Below, in pieces: positions 1-7,674 of a DNA stretch of 13,509 nucleotides. The first letter of the stretch is position 1, and the number at the start of each line of letters is the position of its first letter. The position numbers and the translations under genes were made by a program. Source of the DNA: Flavobacteriaceae bacterium (GTDB taxonomy: Bacteria > Bacteroidota > Bacteroidia > Flavobacteriales > Flavobacteriaceae); assembly GCA_008081325.1 (NCBI GenBank), contig VMCO01000052.1, positions 1-13,509 of the forward strand, given 5' to 3'. The notes under the pieces are model-generated. The model searched no databases, was not told the origin of the DNA, and saw only the letters and a list, made by a program, of their open reading frames with translations.

Positions 1-162
1 TGATCTTAAGTTTACTATACCAGAAATTAATAATAAAAGAATACTTATGTAATCTGCTGATAGTGCTAGATTAGATTGATTATATGAAATGTGATACCAA
101 GTCTCATAAATAAAATATATAATACCAAATGTAATTGCTAACCAACTTAAGAAATATCTCAT
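1..162 (-). CDS. Partial small membrane protein, unrecognised (3' end outside the window)
   Basis: A minus-strand reading frame opens with ATG at 162 and stays open for 54 codons to the window edge, so the C-terminus is missing. The protein starts MRYFLSWLAITFG. It has one hydrophobic stretch at residues 4-19 and a second at about 39-50 (ILLLLISGIV), separated by a polar segment (residues 20-38). This suggests a small integral membrane protein with at least two helices. It starts 6 bases after the stop of the 64-residue gene upstream, so the two are probably co-transcribed and translationally linked. I do not recognise the family, and the fragment carries no catalytic motif. The unbroken frame, the tight spacing and the clear hydrophobic pattern support it as a real gene. 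Confidence 0.55.
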   Translation of the reverse strand, partial: MRYFLSWLAITFGIIYFIYETWYHISYNQSNLALSADYISILLLLISGIVNLRS

Positions 163-168
163 ATTATA

Positions 169-363
169 CTATTTGAAATTTGATATGTAATAATCTTCTC
201 TATCTTTTTTAAGCATTCCAATAGTCTCATCCATGAATTTATTTCTATCTCTTCTTGATTTAAAGACCCAAATACAAACAGAATCACTGCTGTGATATAT
301 TGCCTTTAATTCATCATCAATTTCACATATTTCTTTAGGTATTTTAGTTTTTATACAAATCAT
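169..363 (-). CDS. Small hypothetical protein, 64 residues
   Basis: This is a short cytosolic-looking protein with no signal peptide or membrane segment. It is rich in charged residues, with a basic patch FKSRRDRNKF in the middle followed by an acidic/basic helix-like stretch (MLKKDREDYY). No known family is recognised. The start is fixed: an in-frame TAA lies two codons upstream of the ATG at 363. The next gene downstream begins 6 bases after its stop, so the two look like an operon. The terminator of the upstream lipoprotein gene ends almost at this start codon, so how this gene is transcribed is unclear. It could also be a chance frame, but the operon-like spacing to a membrane-protein frame argues for a real gene. 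Confidence 0.5.
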   Translation of the reverse strand: MICIKTKIPKEICEIDDELKAIYHSSDSVCIWVFKSRRDRNKFMDETIGMLKKDREDYYISNFK

Positions 364-364
364 A

Positions 365-404
365 TTTTAAAAATAAAAAAACCCCAACATTAGTTGAGGT
401 TTTT
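365..404 (-). terminator. Intrinsic terminator of the lipoprotein gene at 422-949
   Basis: The arms at 377-388 and 393-404 form a 12-base-pair stem with one G-T wobble and a 4-base loop. Read on the minus strand, the stem ends in GTTGGGG and runs into a T-rich tract (positions 381 down to about 365). It lies 17 bases past the stop of the SnoaL-like gene. The T tract ends only a few bases before the start codon of the next minus-strand gene at 363. Confidence 0.8.
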
Positions 405-421
405 GTTAAAGATTAAATATA

Positions 422-949
422 CTATTCATCATTATTTTCTGCAGTAGGAGCTGGTTTAGAATAAACAAAGATTGTTCTGATCTTACCATTTTCAAACATT
501 ATGTCATGAACATGATTTTCAACTACTTCATTTCCTTCTTCATCAATAAATGTAATATCATTTCCTGTAGTCAGAAACTCTTGCATAACACCTTCAACAT
601 CGGCACCTTTATTAGCAATCATCCATTTCACAGTCCATTGTGGATTTGCAGGTGATTTAAACCACTCGTCTAAGAATTCAATATGAGCTTCATTTCCTCT
701 AATCACATTTCCATTAGGAGGGTATCCAACCCAGTTATCAGCGTTGATTTCAGCGATTGTTTCTAAATCTCTTTTGTTATGTGCATCAATGTAATCAATC
801 CAAACTTGTTGGTTAGCTGTGTCACCAACAACAATTTCACTAGATTCACCGTCATTACCTAAAGTTGAACCTATAACTAAATCAGTTGCTTTATTTTCAC
901 AAGAAAAGATAAAAGCAGATAGAATAGTTAGTAATAATAATTTTTTCAT
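422..949 (-). CDS. SnoaL/NTF2-like domain lipoprotein
   Basis: This 175-residue protein begins with a lipoprotein signal (MKKLLLLTILSAFIFSC, lipid-anchored Cys17 followed by Glu-Asn), so it should sit in the periplasmic or outer-membrane envelope. Residues about 45-165 resemble the SnoaL-like branch of the NTF2-like cone fold: a helix with WIDYIDAHNKRD, then INADNWVGYPPNG, then GNEAHIEFLDEWF, then beta strands ending in HDIMFENGKIRTIFVYSKP. In this fold small molecules bind in the cone pocket, and members include cyclases, isomerases and many proteins without known activity. No specific substrate can be assigned. A second SnoaL-like lipoprotein lies at 8342-8827. The gene is followed by a strong terminator, and the minus-strand gene at 1018-1752 ends 68 bases upstream with no obvious terminator between, so partial co-transcription is possible. 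A weak -7-like element (TATATTG on the minus strand, 976-982) could give it its own promoter. Confidence 0.82.
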   Translation of the reverse strand: MKKLLLLTILSAFIFSCENKATDLVIGSTLGNDGESSEIVVGDTANQQVWIDYIDAHNKRDLETIAEINADNWVGYPPNGNVIRGNEAHIEFLDEWFKSPANPQWTVKWMIANKGADVEGVMQEFLTTGNDITFIDEEGNEVVENHVHDIMFENGKIRTIFVYSKPAPTAENNDE

Positions 950-1017
950 TTTAATAATTTAATAGTTAGTGTTAACAATATACTCATTTTTGTTTAACAT
1001 CTATTTTTTATCATATT

Positions 1018-1752
1018 TTACTTTTTTCTCTTAACCCAAATTTCATGAAGTGGATCACCTTTACTTGTTTTTCCTTTATGAATCCAGTTTCCTTTATCAA
1101 TATCATAATTAAATTCTAAATTCATACCAACTCTTGAATTATCTCTTGAGAAAAATTCAATTTTTTCAGAATACTTTCCATTTATTGTAGTGTATGTTCC
1201 ACCTCCAGTTCCTTTAAATTCTTTTTTTTCTGTATCAAAAGCTATCCATTGAAATCTAGTTCCTGAAAGAATCTTCATTGTTTTTCTAGGTCTATCGGTA
1301 CTCCTCATCTGTTTTTCTCCATTTCTGTATCTGCCAGACATTAGCCATGCACCATTTAACTCACCAGGCATTCCATCGTCAATTTTTGAAAATTCCCAAT
1401 TAGCATCGGGAATTGATAAACTATTATTGGTTATTATAACTTCAAATGTTAGTTCATCTCCAACTCGTTCAGAATTAGCTGTATCAAATTCAACTTTTTC
1501 AGTCATCATATTCCCGTTTAATTCCCAAGTACCACCATTTGAATAAATAAATTCTCCTGTTTTTGCATTGTACATTACTATTGACTGAAATTTTTCAGAG
1601 AATATAACAACACTTCTAATATTATTTCCATCTTCATCATCATAAAACCTTTCCCAAGCGCCCACTGGACTTTGTGCATTCGAATATAGACTGGCTAAAA
1701 TTAATATTGTGATGACTATTATAGATTTGATTTTATGTGAATTTAACTTCAT
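1018..1752 (-). CDS. Secreted protein with two tandem copies of a beta-rich domain
   Basis: The 244-residue protein has an N-terminal signal peptide (hydrophobic residues 11-23, likely cleavage after Ser-Asn-Ala26), so it is exported. The mature part is an internal duplication. Copy A (about 30-123) and copy B (about 133-243) share a series of marks in the same order: GAW (31-33 and 134-136), an EF...GGT(W/Y) turn (67-76 and 178-187), (T/S)EK(V/I)EF (84-89 and 195-200), and SRVG or SERVG followed by L.F (94-103 and 206-214). The alternating pattern and conserved Gly-Ala-Trp start suggest a small lipocalin-like or calycin-like beta barrel. Similar flavobacterial proteins are usually labelled only as membrane or secreted protein. 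The fold assignment is my inference and the function is unknown. It is transcribed away from the T9SS cargo gene at 1859, with which it shares a 106-base promoter region. Confidence 0.75.
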   Translation of the reverse strand: MKLNSHKIKSIIVITILILASLYSNAQSPVGAWERFYDDEDGNNIRSVVIFSEKFQSIVMYNAKTGEFIYSNGGTWELNGNMMTEKVEFDTANSERVGDELTFEVIITNNSLSIPDANWEFSKIDDGMPGELNGAWLMSGRYRNGEKQMRSTDRPRKTMKILSGTRFQWIAFDTEKKEFKGTGGGTYTTINGKYSEKIEFFSRDNSRVGMNLEFNYDIDKGNWIHKGKTSKGDPLHEIWVKRKK

Positions 1753-1762
1753 ATTGCTAATG

Positions 1763-1795
1763 TTTGATTATTAGAAATTATAATGTCTAATATTT
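1763..1795 (+). promoter_or_regulatory. Candidate Bacteroidota-type promoter for the T9SS cargo gene
   Basis: TTTG at 1763-1766 matches the -33 element. After 21 bases comes TAATATTT at 1788-1795, an imperfect match to the TAnnTTTG -7 element. Transcription would start near 1802, about 57 bases before the ATG at 1859. The region is AT-rich, so such matches can arise by chance. Confidence 0.25.
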
Positions 1796-1858
1796 ATTTT
1801 AAAGTTATTTAATAAATTTAAATATATTATATACCACTAAACAATAAATTTTAAGCTT

Positions 1859-3283
1859 ATGAGAAACTTTACCTTTATTTTTTTATTAATTTCTTCGGGA
1901 ATCTTTTCGCAGACAATCCAGATGCCTACTATTCCCGCAGAAGGGGTTAATTATGAGACAGTAACATTAAATGCAGCAGTTTCAGTTTCAGCTGAAGGTC
2001 CTTGGGATTTTTCTGCATTGAACCCAACTTCTGAAAGTGTTATTTCAATGCATCCAATTGAAAACTCACAATATTCTACAAGTGAATATCCAAACACCAC
2101 TCATGTTAAATATTTTATGTCTGGTGATCAAGAAGTAGTGCAATTTCCTGGCTTTACTGAAAATGGATATTCTTATAATGGTGAAAATAGTATTATAATA
2201 AACAACTATTCGACTCCACTTACAATTATGCCATATCCATTTTCTGTTGGTGATAGTCATTCCGATGCTATATATCAAGTTGAGTTCACATGTCCAATAT
2301 GTCCCCCATACATGTTTAGAGATCATGAGATTACAACTGAGGCTTTAGGCTCAGGCTCAGTAATAATGCCTGATGGTTCGGTATATGATAATGTTGTACT
2401 TGTAGAGCATGTTGCGATATTTACAGATGCCCAAACTGGTTCTTCACCTTGTATTACAACTAGGACATCACATTTTTGGTGGGCTCCCGATTTAGGAATT
2501 CCTTTAGTTGAAACTTTTACTCAAGATTCAACTGGTGCCTGCTCTTTTGATTCCGTGCAATTTTCAAGATTTTATACTGGTCAATCAGATTTCTTCTATA
2601 TTTGTCAACCATCAATGGACTGTAGTTTTGGTGATGGTTTTCAACAATTTAGTTTAGCTGAAATTGATAATTCTTCAGGGTGTGAAGGATATGGAGATTT
2701 TACAGATCAAGTTGCAAACTTAGATCCAGGAGTTACATATGATTTAACCGTTACAACTGGATATGGTGATCAAAATTTAACAGTTTGGATTGATTTCAAT
2801 GATGATTTTACCTTTACTAATGATGAAAAAGTAATTACTAATTATTTAATTGCACCAGGTAATTTTAATGGTACATTTACTGAGACCATTGATTTTGTTG
2901 TTCCATCTGATGCACCTGAAGGAGAGCATTTAATGCGTGCTAAAACAAATTGGGATGCAGTTGTGCCTGATGATGCTTGTGAAGTTACTGATTTTGGAGA
3001 AACTGAGGATTACACTGTTAATATTGGAACACTTGGGCTTAATAATTTAAACTCTCTTGAAATGAGTGTTTATCCAAATCCAGTGGATGGAAATTATGTT
3101 ACAATCCAAACACCAAATAACGGAGCTAAAGAAATAGAAGTATTTGATATTCTTGGAAAAAGAGTGTTAAACACTAATCTGATTTCAGATTCTTTAGATA
3201 TAAGTGAATTAAACCCTGGAGTTTACATGGTTAAAGTCACTATAGAAAATCAAAGTAAAGTATCTAAATTAATCATTAAATAG
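1859..3283 (+). CDS. Secreted T9SS cargo protein with GEVED domain and type A sorting domain
   Basis: This 474-residue protein has a Sec signal peptide (residues 1 to about 17, ending FSQ). A long N-terminal region (about 20-250) matches no domain I recognise and contains a CPIC motif. A GEVED domain follows at about 265-390: Cys275, the calcium-site-like loop DFNDDFTFTNDE, and the name-giving signature as GETEDY at 380-385. The C-terminus (about 395-474) is a type A Por-secretion sorting domain, with VYPNP at 404-408, a DILGKRV segment, a DISELNPGVYMVKV segment and a final KLIIK. Such domains direct export across the outer membrane by the type IX system, followed by cleavage and often attachment to surface lipopolysaccharide. 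The N-terminal region must carry the activity, which I cannot name. A bidirectional terminator lies immediately downstream. The gene is monocistronic. Confidence 0.9.
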   Translation: MRNFTFIFLLISSGIFSQTIQMPTIPAEGVNYETVTLNAAVSVSAEGPWDFSALNPTSESVISMHPIENSQYSTSEYPNTTHVKYFMSGDQEVVQFPGFTENGYSYNGENSIIINNYSTPLTIMPYPFSVGDSHSDAIYQVEFTCPICPPYMFRDHEITTEALGSGSVIMPDGSVYDNVVLVEHVAIFTDAQTGSSPCITTRTSHFWWAPDLGIPLVETFTQDSTGACSFDSVQFSRFYTGQSDFFYICQPSMDCSFGDGFQQFSLAEIDNSSGCEGYGDFTDQVANLDPGVTYDLTVTTGYGDQNLTVWIDFNDDFTFTNDEKVITNYLIAPGNFNGTFTETIDFVVPSDAPEGEHLMRAKTNWDAVVPDDACEVTDFGETEDYTVNIGTLGLNNLNSLEMSVYPNPVDGNYVTIQTPNNGAKEIEVFDILGKRVLNTNLISDSLDISELNPGVYMVKVTIENQSKVSKLIIK

Positions 3284-3300
3284 TATAATTTAAACAATAA

Positions 3301-3330
3301 AAAAAGGCGCTTTCAAAGCGCCTTTTTTTT
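3301..3330. terminator. Bidirectional intrinsic terminator between convergent genes
   Basis: GGCGCT (3306-3311) pairs with AGCGCC (3317-3322) around a short TTCAA loop, flanked by an A run on the left (3301-3305) and a T run on the right (3323-3331). The stem extends through the A and T flanks. It therefore works on the plus strand for the T9SS cargo gene (stop at 3283) and on the minus strand for the S9 peptidase gene (stop at 3346). Confidence 0.9.
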
Positions 3331-3345
3331 TAAATATATATTTAA

Positions 3346-5445
3346 TTACTCGGTTAATGATATTAAGAAAGCATATTCCATTGCCGTTTCTTTAAATGCT
3401 TCAAATCTTCCTGATGCACCTCCATGTCCGGCATCCATATTACAGTACATTAGTAAAGGTTCTTTATTTGTTCTTCTATCTCTTAATCGGGCAATCCATT
3501 TTGCTGGTTCAAAATATTGAACCTGAGAATCATGATACCCAGTTGTGATAAAAATTGCTGGATAATCTTTTTCTTCAACTTGATCATATGGCGAATAGGA
3601 GAGCATATAAAAATAAGAATCTTTATCTTTTGGATCACCCCACTCATCAAATTCAAATGTTGTTAAAGGGATGGTCTCATCAAGCATTGTCGTTACAACA
3701 TCTACAAAAGGAACACCTGCTATTATTCCTTTAAAAACTTCAGGTTCCATATTTACAACAGCACCCATTAAGAGTCCCCCTGCACTTCCGCCCATTGCGA
3801 AAACCTGCTCATCATCCACATAATTATTCTCACCTAAATATTTTGCAGAATCTATAAAGTCCCAAAATGTGTTTTTTTTATTGAACATTTTTCCGTCTTC
3901 ATACCATTGTCTCCCCAAGTATTGGCTACCTCTAATATGGGCGATAGCGTATACAAAGCCTCTATCAAGTAAGCTTAATCTTACCGAGCTGAATCCAGCA
4001 CTATTAGTTGACCCATATGAACCGTATCCATAAAGAAGTAATGGGTTTTTACCTGGTTCGTACATATCTTTTCTATATACCATAGAAATTGCTACCTTTT
4101 TTCCATCTCTTGCATCAGCCCAAATAAGCTTAGATTCGTAATTTTTTTTGTCAAAATCTCCACCTAAAACCTCAGATTCTTTTAAAATCGTTTTTTTTCT
4201 TGAAACAAGATCGTATTCAATTGTTGAATTGGGTGTGGTCATTGAAGAATATCCATATCTAAACTTTACCGAATTCATTTCAGCATTCACACTTGAATAA
4301 GCTGAGAATGCTTCCTCTTCAAAATCTATGTAATGACTTTTACCATCTTTTTTTGAAATTACATTAAACTTTCTTTGTCCATTTTCTCTTTCGGTTACAA
4401 CAAAGAATTCGCTAAAAACTTCAACATTTTCTAACAAAACATTTTCTCTGTGTTTAATGAAATCTTTCCAGTTTTCTGAAGATGTTTTATTCTCATTACA
4501 GACCATGAGTTTAAAGTTTTGAGAATTATTTATGTTAGTTCTTATGTACCACTTATCATCTAAGTGATCAACAGAATATTCTAAACCATCGATACGTTTT
4601 TGAAAAATTTTAAATTCTTGATTAGGCCTATCAGCATTTATAAATCTAATTTCATCCGAAATTGTTTTACCGCTACTTATAATGATGTATTTTCCAGATT
4701 TTGTTTTGTATGAATATAAATTAAATTCATCATCAGATTCAAAAAAAACTTCTTCATTATTACCAGAACCTAAAACATATCTTATTACTTTTTCGGTCCG
4801 AAGAGTATTTACATTTTTTTGATTGTAGAAGACAGTTTTATTATCATTAGCCCAACTTACCCCACCACTTGTGTTAGAGATTGACTGACTGCTTATTATT
4901 CCAGTTTCTAGGTTTTTAAAATGGACTGTATATAACCTTCTACTTACAGTGTCAACAGAATATGCCATAATTTTATTGTCAGGGCTAATATCAATACCAC
5001 CAATTCTAAAATACTCATGGCCTTCTGACATTTTATTGGCATCTATTAGAATTTCTTCAACATTTTCAAGATTATCTTTTTTTCTGCAATAAATAGGATA
5101 CTGCTTACCTTTTTCATAACGTGTATAATAATAGTATCCATTTTCAAAGTATGGTACACTTGAATCATCCTCCTTAATTCTTGATTTTATTTCTTCAAAT
5201 AGTTTGTTTTCAAGACTTTTGTAATCTTTCATATAAGAATCCCTGTAATTATTTTCTTCTTCCAGGTATTCTATAACTTCAGGATTATCTCTTTCATTCA
5301 GCCAATAGAACTCATCAATTCTCTCATGCTCGTGCATTTTCAAAACCTTTTCTATTTTCTTAGCTTTTGGCTCTACAATTTCATTTTTTTTCATATCGCA
5401 AGAATGTAATAATATTATTGTTAATAAGGTTAAGTATTTAGTCAT
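3346..5445 (-). CDS. ptrB: Oligopeptidase B-like S9A serine peptidase, predicted lipoprotein
   Basis: This is a prolyl oligopeptidase-family enzyme that cleaves short peptides, classically after Arg or Lys. Read from ATG at 5445 it has 699 residues. It starts with a lipoprotein-like signal (LLHSC, Cys about 16), then a beta-propeller domain (to about 410), then an alpha/beta-hydrolase domain. The catalytic triad is visible: Ser554 in GGSAGG, Asp639 in GYHDSQVQY, His674 in AGHGGASGRF. All three sit 22 residues after the E. coli protease II positions I recall (532, 617, 652). The S1 acidic pair is kept as Glu598 and Asp600 (FEFDEWGDP). The usual S2 acidic pair is Ser482 and Gly484 instead. The frame runs open upstream to 5544, but that start would overlap the DUF1295 gene and lose the signal. 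The chosen start follows the DUF1295 stop by 10 bases, implying an operon. Envelope location is inferred from the signal. E. coli PtrB is cytosolic. Confidence 0.9.
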   Translation of the reverse strand: MTKYLTLLTIILLHSCDMKKNEIVEPKAKKIEKVLKMHEHERIDEFYWLNERDNPEVIEYLEEENNYRDSYMKDYKSLENKLFEEIKSRIKEDDSSVPYFENGYYYYTRYEKGKQYPIYCRKKDNLENVEEILIDANKMSEGHEYFRIGGIDISPDNKIMAYSVDTVSRRLYTVHFKNLETGIISSQSISNTSGGVSWANDNKTVFYNQKNVNTLRTEKVIRYVLGSGNNEEVFFESDDEFNLYSYKTKSGKYIIISSGKTISDEIRFINADRPNQEFKIFQKRIDGLEYSVDHLDDKWYIRTNINNSQNFKLMVCNENKTSSENWKDFIKHRENVLLENVEVFSEFFVVTERENGQRKFNVISKKDGKSHYIDFEEEAFSAYSSVNAEMNSVKFRYGYSSMTTPNSTIEYDLVSRKKTILKESEVLGGDFDKKNYESKLIWADARDGKKVAISMVYRKDMYEPGKNPLLLYGYGSYGSTNSAGFSSVRLSLLDRGFVYAIAHIRGSQYLGRQWYEDGKMFNKKNTFWDFIDSAKYLGENNYVDDEQVFAMGGSAGGLLMGAVVNMEPEVFKGIIAGVPFVDVVTTMLDETIPLTTFEFDEWGDPKDKDSYFYMLSYSPYDQVEEKDYPAIFITTGYHDSQVQYFEPAKWIARLRDRRTNKEPLLMYCNMDAGHGGASGRFEAFKETAMEYAFLISLTE

Positions 5446-5455
5446 AATTAATAAG

Positions 5456-6376
5456 TTATAAACCAATAAACATTGGTGTGTTTTTTTGATAATTTTTGTA
5501 ATCTGGATATTTTTTTGAACTGATTCCTTCACTGAATTTTGCACTAAAGTAAAAAAGTAAAACTAACAACAAACATCCAATAATTGACCAGTTTATAAAT
5601 TTACCTGTAGCTGAAACACTAAAAAAATAAAATGTAATCCAAATTAATTGTTCACAAGTATAGTTAGGATGTCTAGAATATTTCCATAACCCTGTGTCTA
5701 TAAAACCTTTTTTAAAATTTCCTTCAAGCTTTTTGTTTTGTTTAATTAAACTGTATTTTTTTGTTTGGTATTTATGTTGTTGTTCATCAGCTATGGTTTG
5801 AATGATAATTAGACTTAACATTAATCCGCCAATTATATAATCCACATAAGATAATTCACCCCCACCTTGCCATGCTGATAATATTGGTAATGAAAAAAGA
5901 AAAATTAGACCCATTTGATAAAAACAAATAAAAAATAAATTAAATAGGGACCAATTCACATTATTTTTAAATTGAGGAATATCTCTTTTAAGGATTTCCC
6001 ATCTGTAATCTTCAGCTCCTTTCCAAGGAATTAGTGTAAACCCTCCTTTTCTCGCAAAATTAAATGAGAGTCTTATTCCCCATATACTAACAAGTATTGA
6101 CATCAATATTAATCTTTGATCCATCCCAGAACTGTATGTAAAATACCAACAGTAAACTATTGGAATGGTACTCCATAGCCTATCAACTTGGCTATAATTT
6201 CTAGTCAGTTGACCGGCAATAAAACAGTACGAAGCAGCTCCTAAATATAAGTATAGCATATTATGTAAAGCCTCTGATTGTTTTGATGAAAAATTGATTT
6301 CAAATATATCGGCATATAATATCAAGTATACCGCAACACAGATAGTTGTAATCAATAAAAGTGTTTGCTTAATCAT
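5456..6376 (-). CDS. DUF1295 family integral membrane protein (steroid reductase / ICMT-like)
   Basis: This 306-residue polytopic membrane protein has about seven or eight hydrophobic segments. Family marks are NYSQVDRLWSTIP (60-72), WGIRLSFNF (99-107), ADEQQHKY (196-203) and the C-terminal GLWKYSRHPNYTCEQLIW (229-246). These are typical of DUF1295, which is related to 3-oxo-5-alpha-steroid 4-dehydrogenases and isoprenylcysteine carboxyl methyltransferases. In that superfamily the conserved R-H-P-N-Y region binds the nucleotide or methyl-donor cofactor. The substrate of bacterial DUF1295 proteins is not established. Length is normal for the family. It is the first gene of an apparent two-gene operon with the S9 peptidase, 10 bases apart. 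It diverges from the M48 protease gene across a 62-base gap. No strong promoter is visible on this strand; TAATTTTA (minus strand, 6389-6396) is a possible -7 element. Confidence 0.88.
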   Translation of the reverse strand: MIKQTLLLITTICVAVYLILYADIFEINFSSKQSEALHNMLYLYLGAASYCFIAGQLTRNYSQVDRLWSTIPIVYCWYFTYSSGMDQRLILMSILVSIWGIRLSFNFARKGGFTLIPWKGAEDYRWEILKRDIPQFKNNVNWSLFNLFFICFYQMGLIFLFSLPILSAWQGGGELSYVDYIIGGLMLSLIIIQTIADEQQHKYQTKKYSLIKQNKKLEGNFKKGFIDTGLWKYSRHPNYTCEQLIWITFYFFSVSATGKFINWSIIGCLLLVLLFYFSAKFSEGISSKKYPDYKNYQKNTPMFIGL

Positions 6377-6410
6377 TTAACTAATTTATAAAATTAAGCT
6401 TCATTTTAAC

Positions 6411-6418
6411 TATTTTTG
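6411..6418 (+). promoter_or_regulatory. Bacteroidota -7 promoter element of the M48 protease gene
   Basis: TATTTTTG is an exact match to the TAnnTTTG consensus recognised by the Bacteroidota primary sigma factor. It lies 20 bases upstream of the TTG start codon, so transcription would begin near 6424 and leave a leader of about 15 bases. No clear -33 TTG is present about 19-22 bases further upstream. Confidence 0.45.
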
Positions 6419-6438
6419 TATTTCTAAATTTATGTAGT

Positions 6439-7674
6439 TTGAGTTCAGATATTATTCTTAATATATTCATTGTACTAGTTATTTTTAATTTTCTTTTTAC
6501 CACAGTTTTAGAATACTTAAATGATAAAAACTGGAAAGATAATATTCCAGATGAGTTTAAAGATTTTTATGATGCTGAAAGTTATATTAAAGCAAAAAAT
6601 TATAAAATTTCAAGAGGAAAGCTTTCCGCGGTTAGTAGTTCGTTAAGTTTTGTCTTCACCCTTGCGATGTTATATTTTTTTGGATTTGGATTGCTAAGTG
6701 AATTAGCTAATTCATTTTCAGATTCAGTGATCCTACAATCATCGGCTTTTTTCATGATTTTGTATTTATTTAATTTTGTAATTGGTATTCCATTCAGTTA
6801 TTATTCAACTTTTGAAATAGAAGAGAAATATGGTTTCAACAAAACAGACCTAAAAACTTTTATTCTAGATAAGTTAAAGGGATTAATTATTACTTCTGTC
6901 TTTATATTAGGATTAACATCATTAGCTGTTTTAATTATTGATTTTTTCAGTACAGGTTTTTGGCTCTGGCTTTGGCTTGGGTTATCAATATTGATGATTT
7001 TATTGAATATGTTCTATGCAGATTTAATAGTTCCTATATTTAATAAATTAACCCCCTTAGAAAACGGAGAATTAAGAGATAAAATTGAAGCATATTCAAA
7101 AAAAGTCGGGTATTCACTAAAAAATATTTTTGTTATTGATGGCTCTAAGAGATCCTCTAAAGCTAATGCTTTTTTTAGCGGTCTTGGTCCCAGAAAAACA
7201 ATTGCTCTTTACGACACTTTAATTCAAAAACATTCTGATGAAGAATTAGTTTCGGTTCTTGCTCATGAGGTTGGGCACTACAAAAAGAAACATATTTTTA
7301 TATCTATGATTTTAACAATTTTTCAATTAGGAATAATGTGTTATTTGTTTGAGTTATGTATGAGTTATGATTTGATTGCTAATGCACTAGGTTCATCAAC
7401 TATGAATTTTCATATTGGCATTATAGCTTTTAGTTTTTTATACTCACCAGTTGGTTTAATAATTGGAGTTTTAATGAATATTTTAAGTAGAAAAAATGAA
7501 TTTGAAGCTGATAATTACGCTAAGGAAACATACGATGGTAATTCACTAAGTTTGGCTCTCAAAAAATTATCTGTTGACTCTCTAAGTAATCTATATCCTC
7601 ATCCGTTTTACGTCTTTATTCATTATTCACATCCCCCACTAATTCAAAGACTGTCAAAACTTAATAAAACTTAA
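6439..7674 (+). CDS. M48 family (Ste24-type) zinc metallopeptidase, integral membrane
   Basis: This 411-residue protein belongs to the Ste24/CAAX prenyl protease-type M48 peptidases. These are membrane-embedded zinc enzymes; bacterial members are thought to act in membrane-protein quality control rather than prenyl processing. The N-terminal M48_N region has the typical VLEYLNDKNW and DEFKDFYDAESY segments, followed by several transmembrane helices. The zinc site is LAHEVGHY with His276, Glu277 and His280; the third ligand is Glu354 in NEFEADNYA. The C-terminus has HPFYVFIHYSHPPLIQRL, also family-typical. The start codon is TTG at 6439. No ATG exists in frame between the upstream stop (6382) and codon 77, and the N-terminus from the TTG matches the family. 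A start-stop ATGTAG lies just before it. The gene's TAA overlaps the stop of the convergent asparaginase-like gene. Confidence 0.93.
   Translation: MSSDIILNIFIVLVIFNFLFTTVLEYLNDKNWKDNIPDEFKDFYDAESYIKAKNYKISRGKLSAVSSSLSFVFTLAMLYFFGFGLLSELANSFSDSVILQSSAFFMILYLFNFVIGIPFSYYSTFEIEEKYGFNKTDLKTFILDKLKGLIITSVFILGLTSLAVLIIDFFSTGFWLWLWLGLSILMILLNMFYADLIVPIFNKLTPLENGELRDKIEAYSKKVGYSLKNIFVIDGSKRSSKANAFFSGLGPRKTIALYDTLIQKHSDEELVSVLAHEVGHYKKKHIFISMILTIFQLGIMCYLFELCMSYDLIANALGSSTMNFHIGIIAFSFLYSPVGLIIGVLMNILSRKNEFEADNYAKETYDGNSLSLALKKLSVDSLSNLYPHPFYVFIHYSHPPLIQRLSKLNKT

Noticed and set aside
2066..2326. Minus-strand open frame of 86 codons
   Set aside because: It lies inside the T9SS cargo gene on the opposite strand and shows no protein-like family features.
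5446..5544. Upstream extension of the S9 peptidase frame by 33 codons
   Set aside because: It overlaps the 3' end of the DUF1295 gene and hides the lipoprotein signal that starts at the ATG at 5445.
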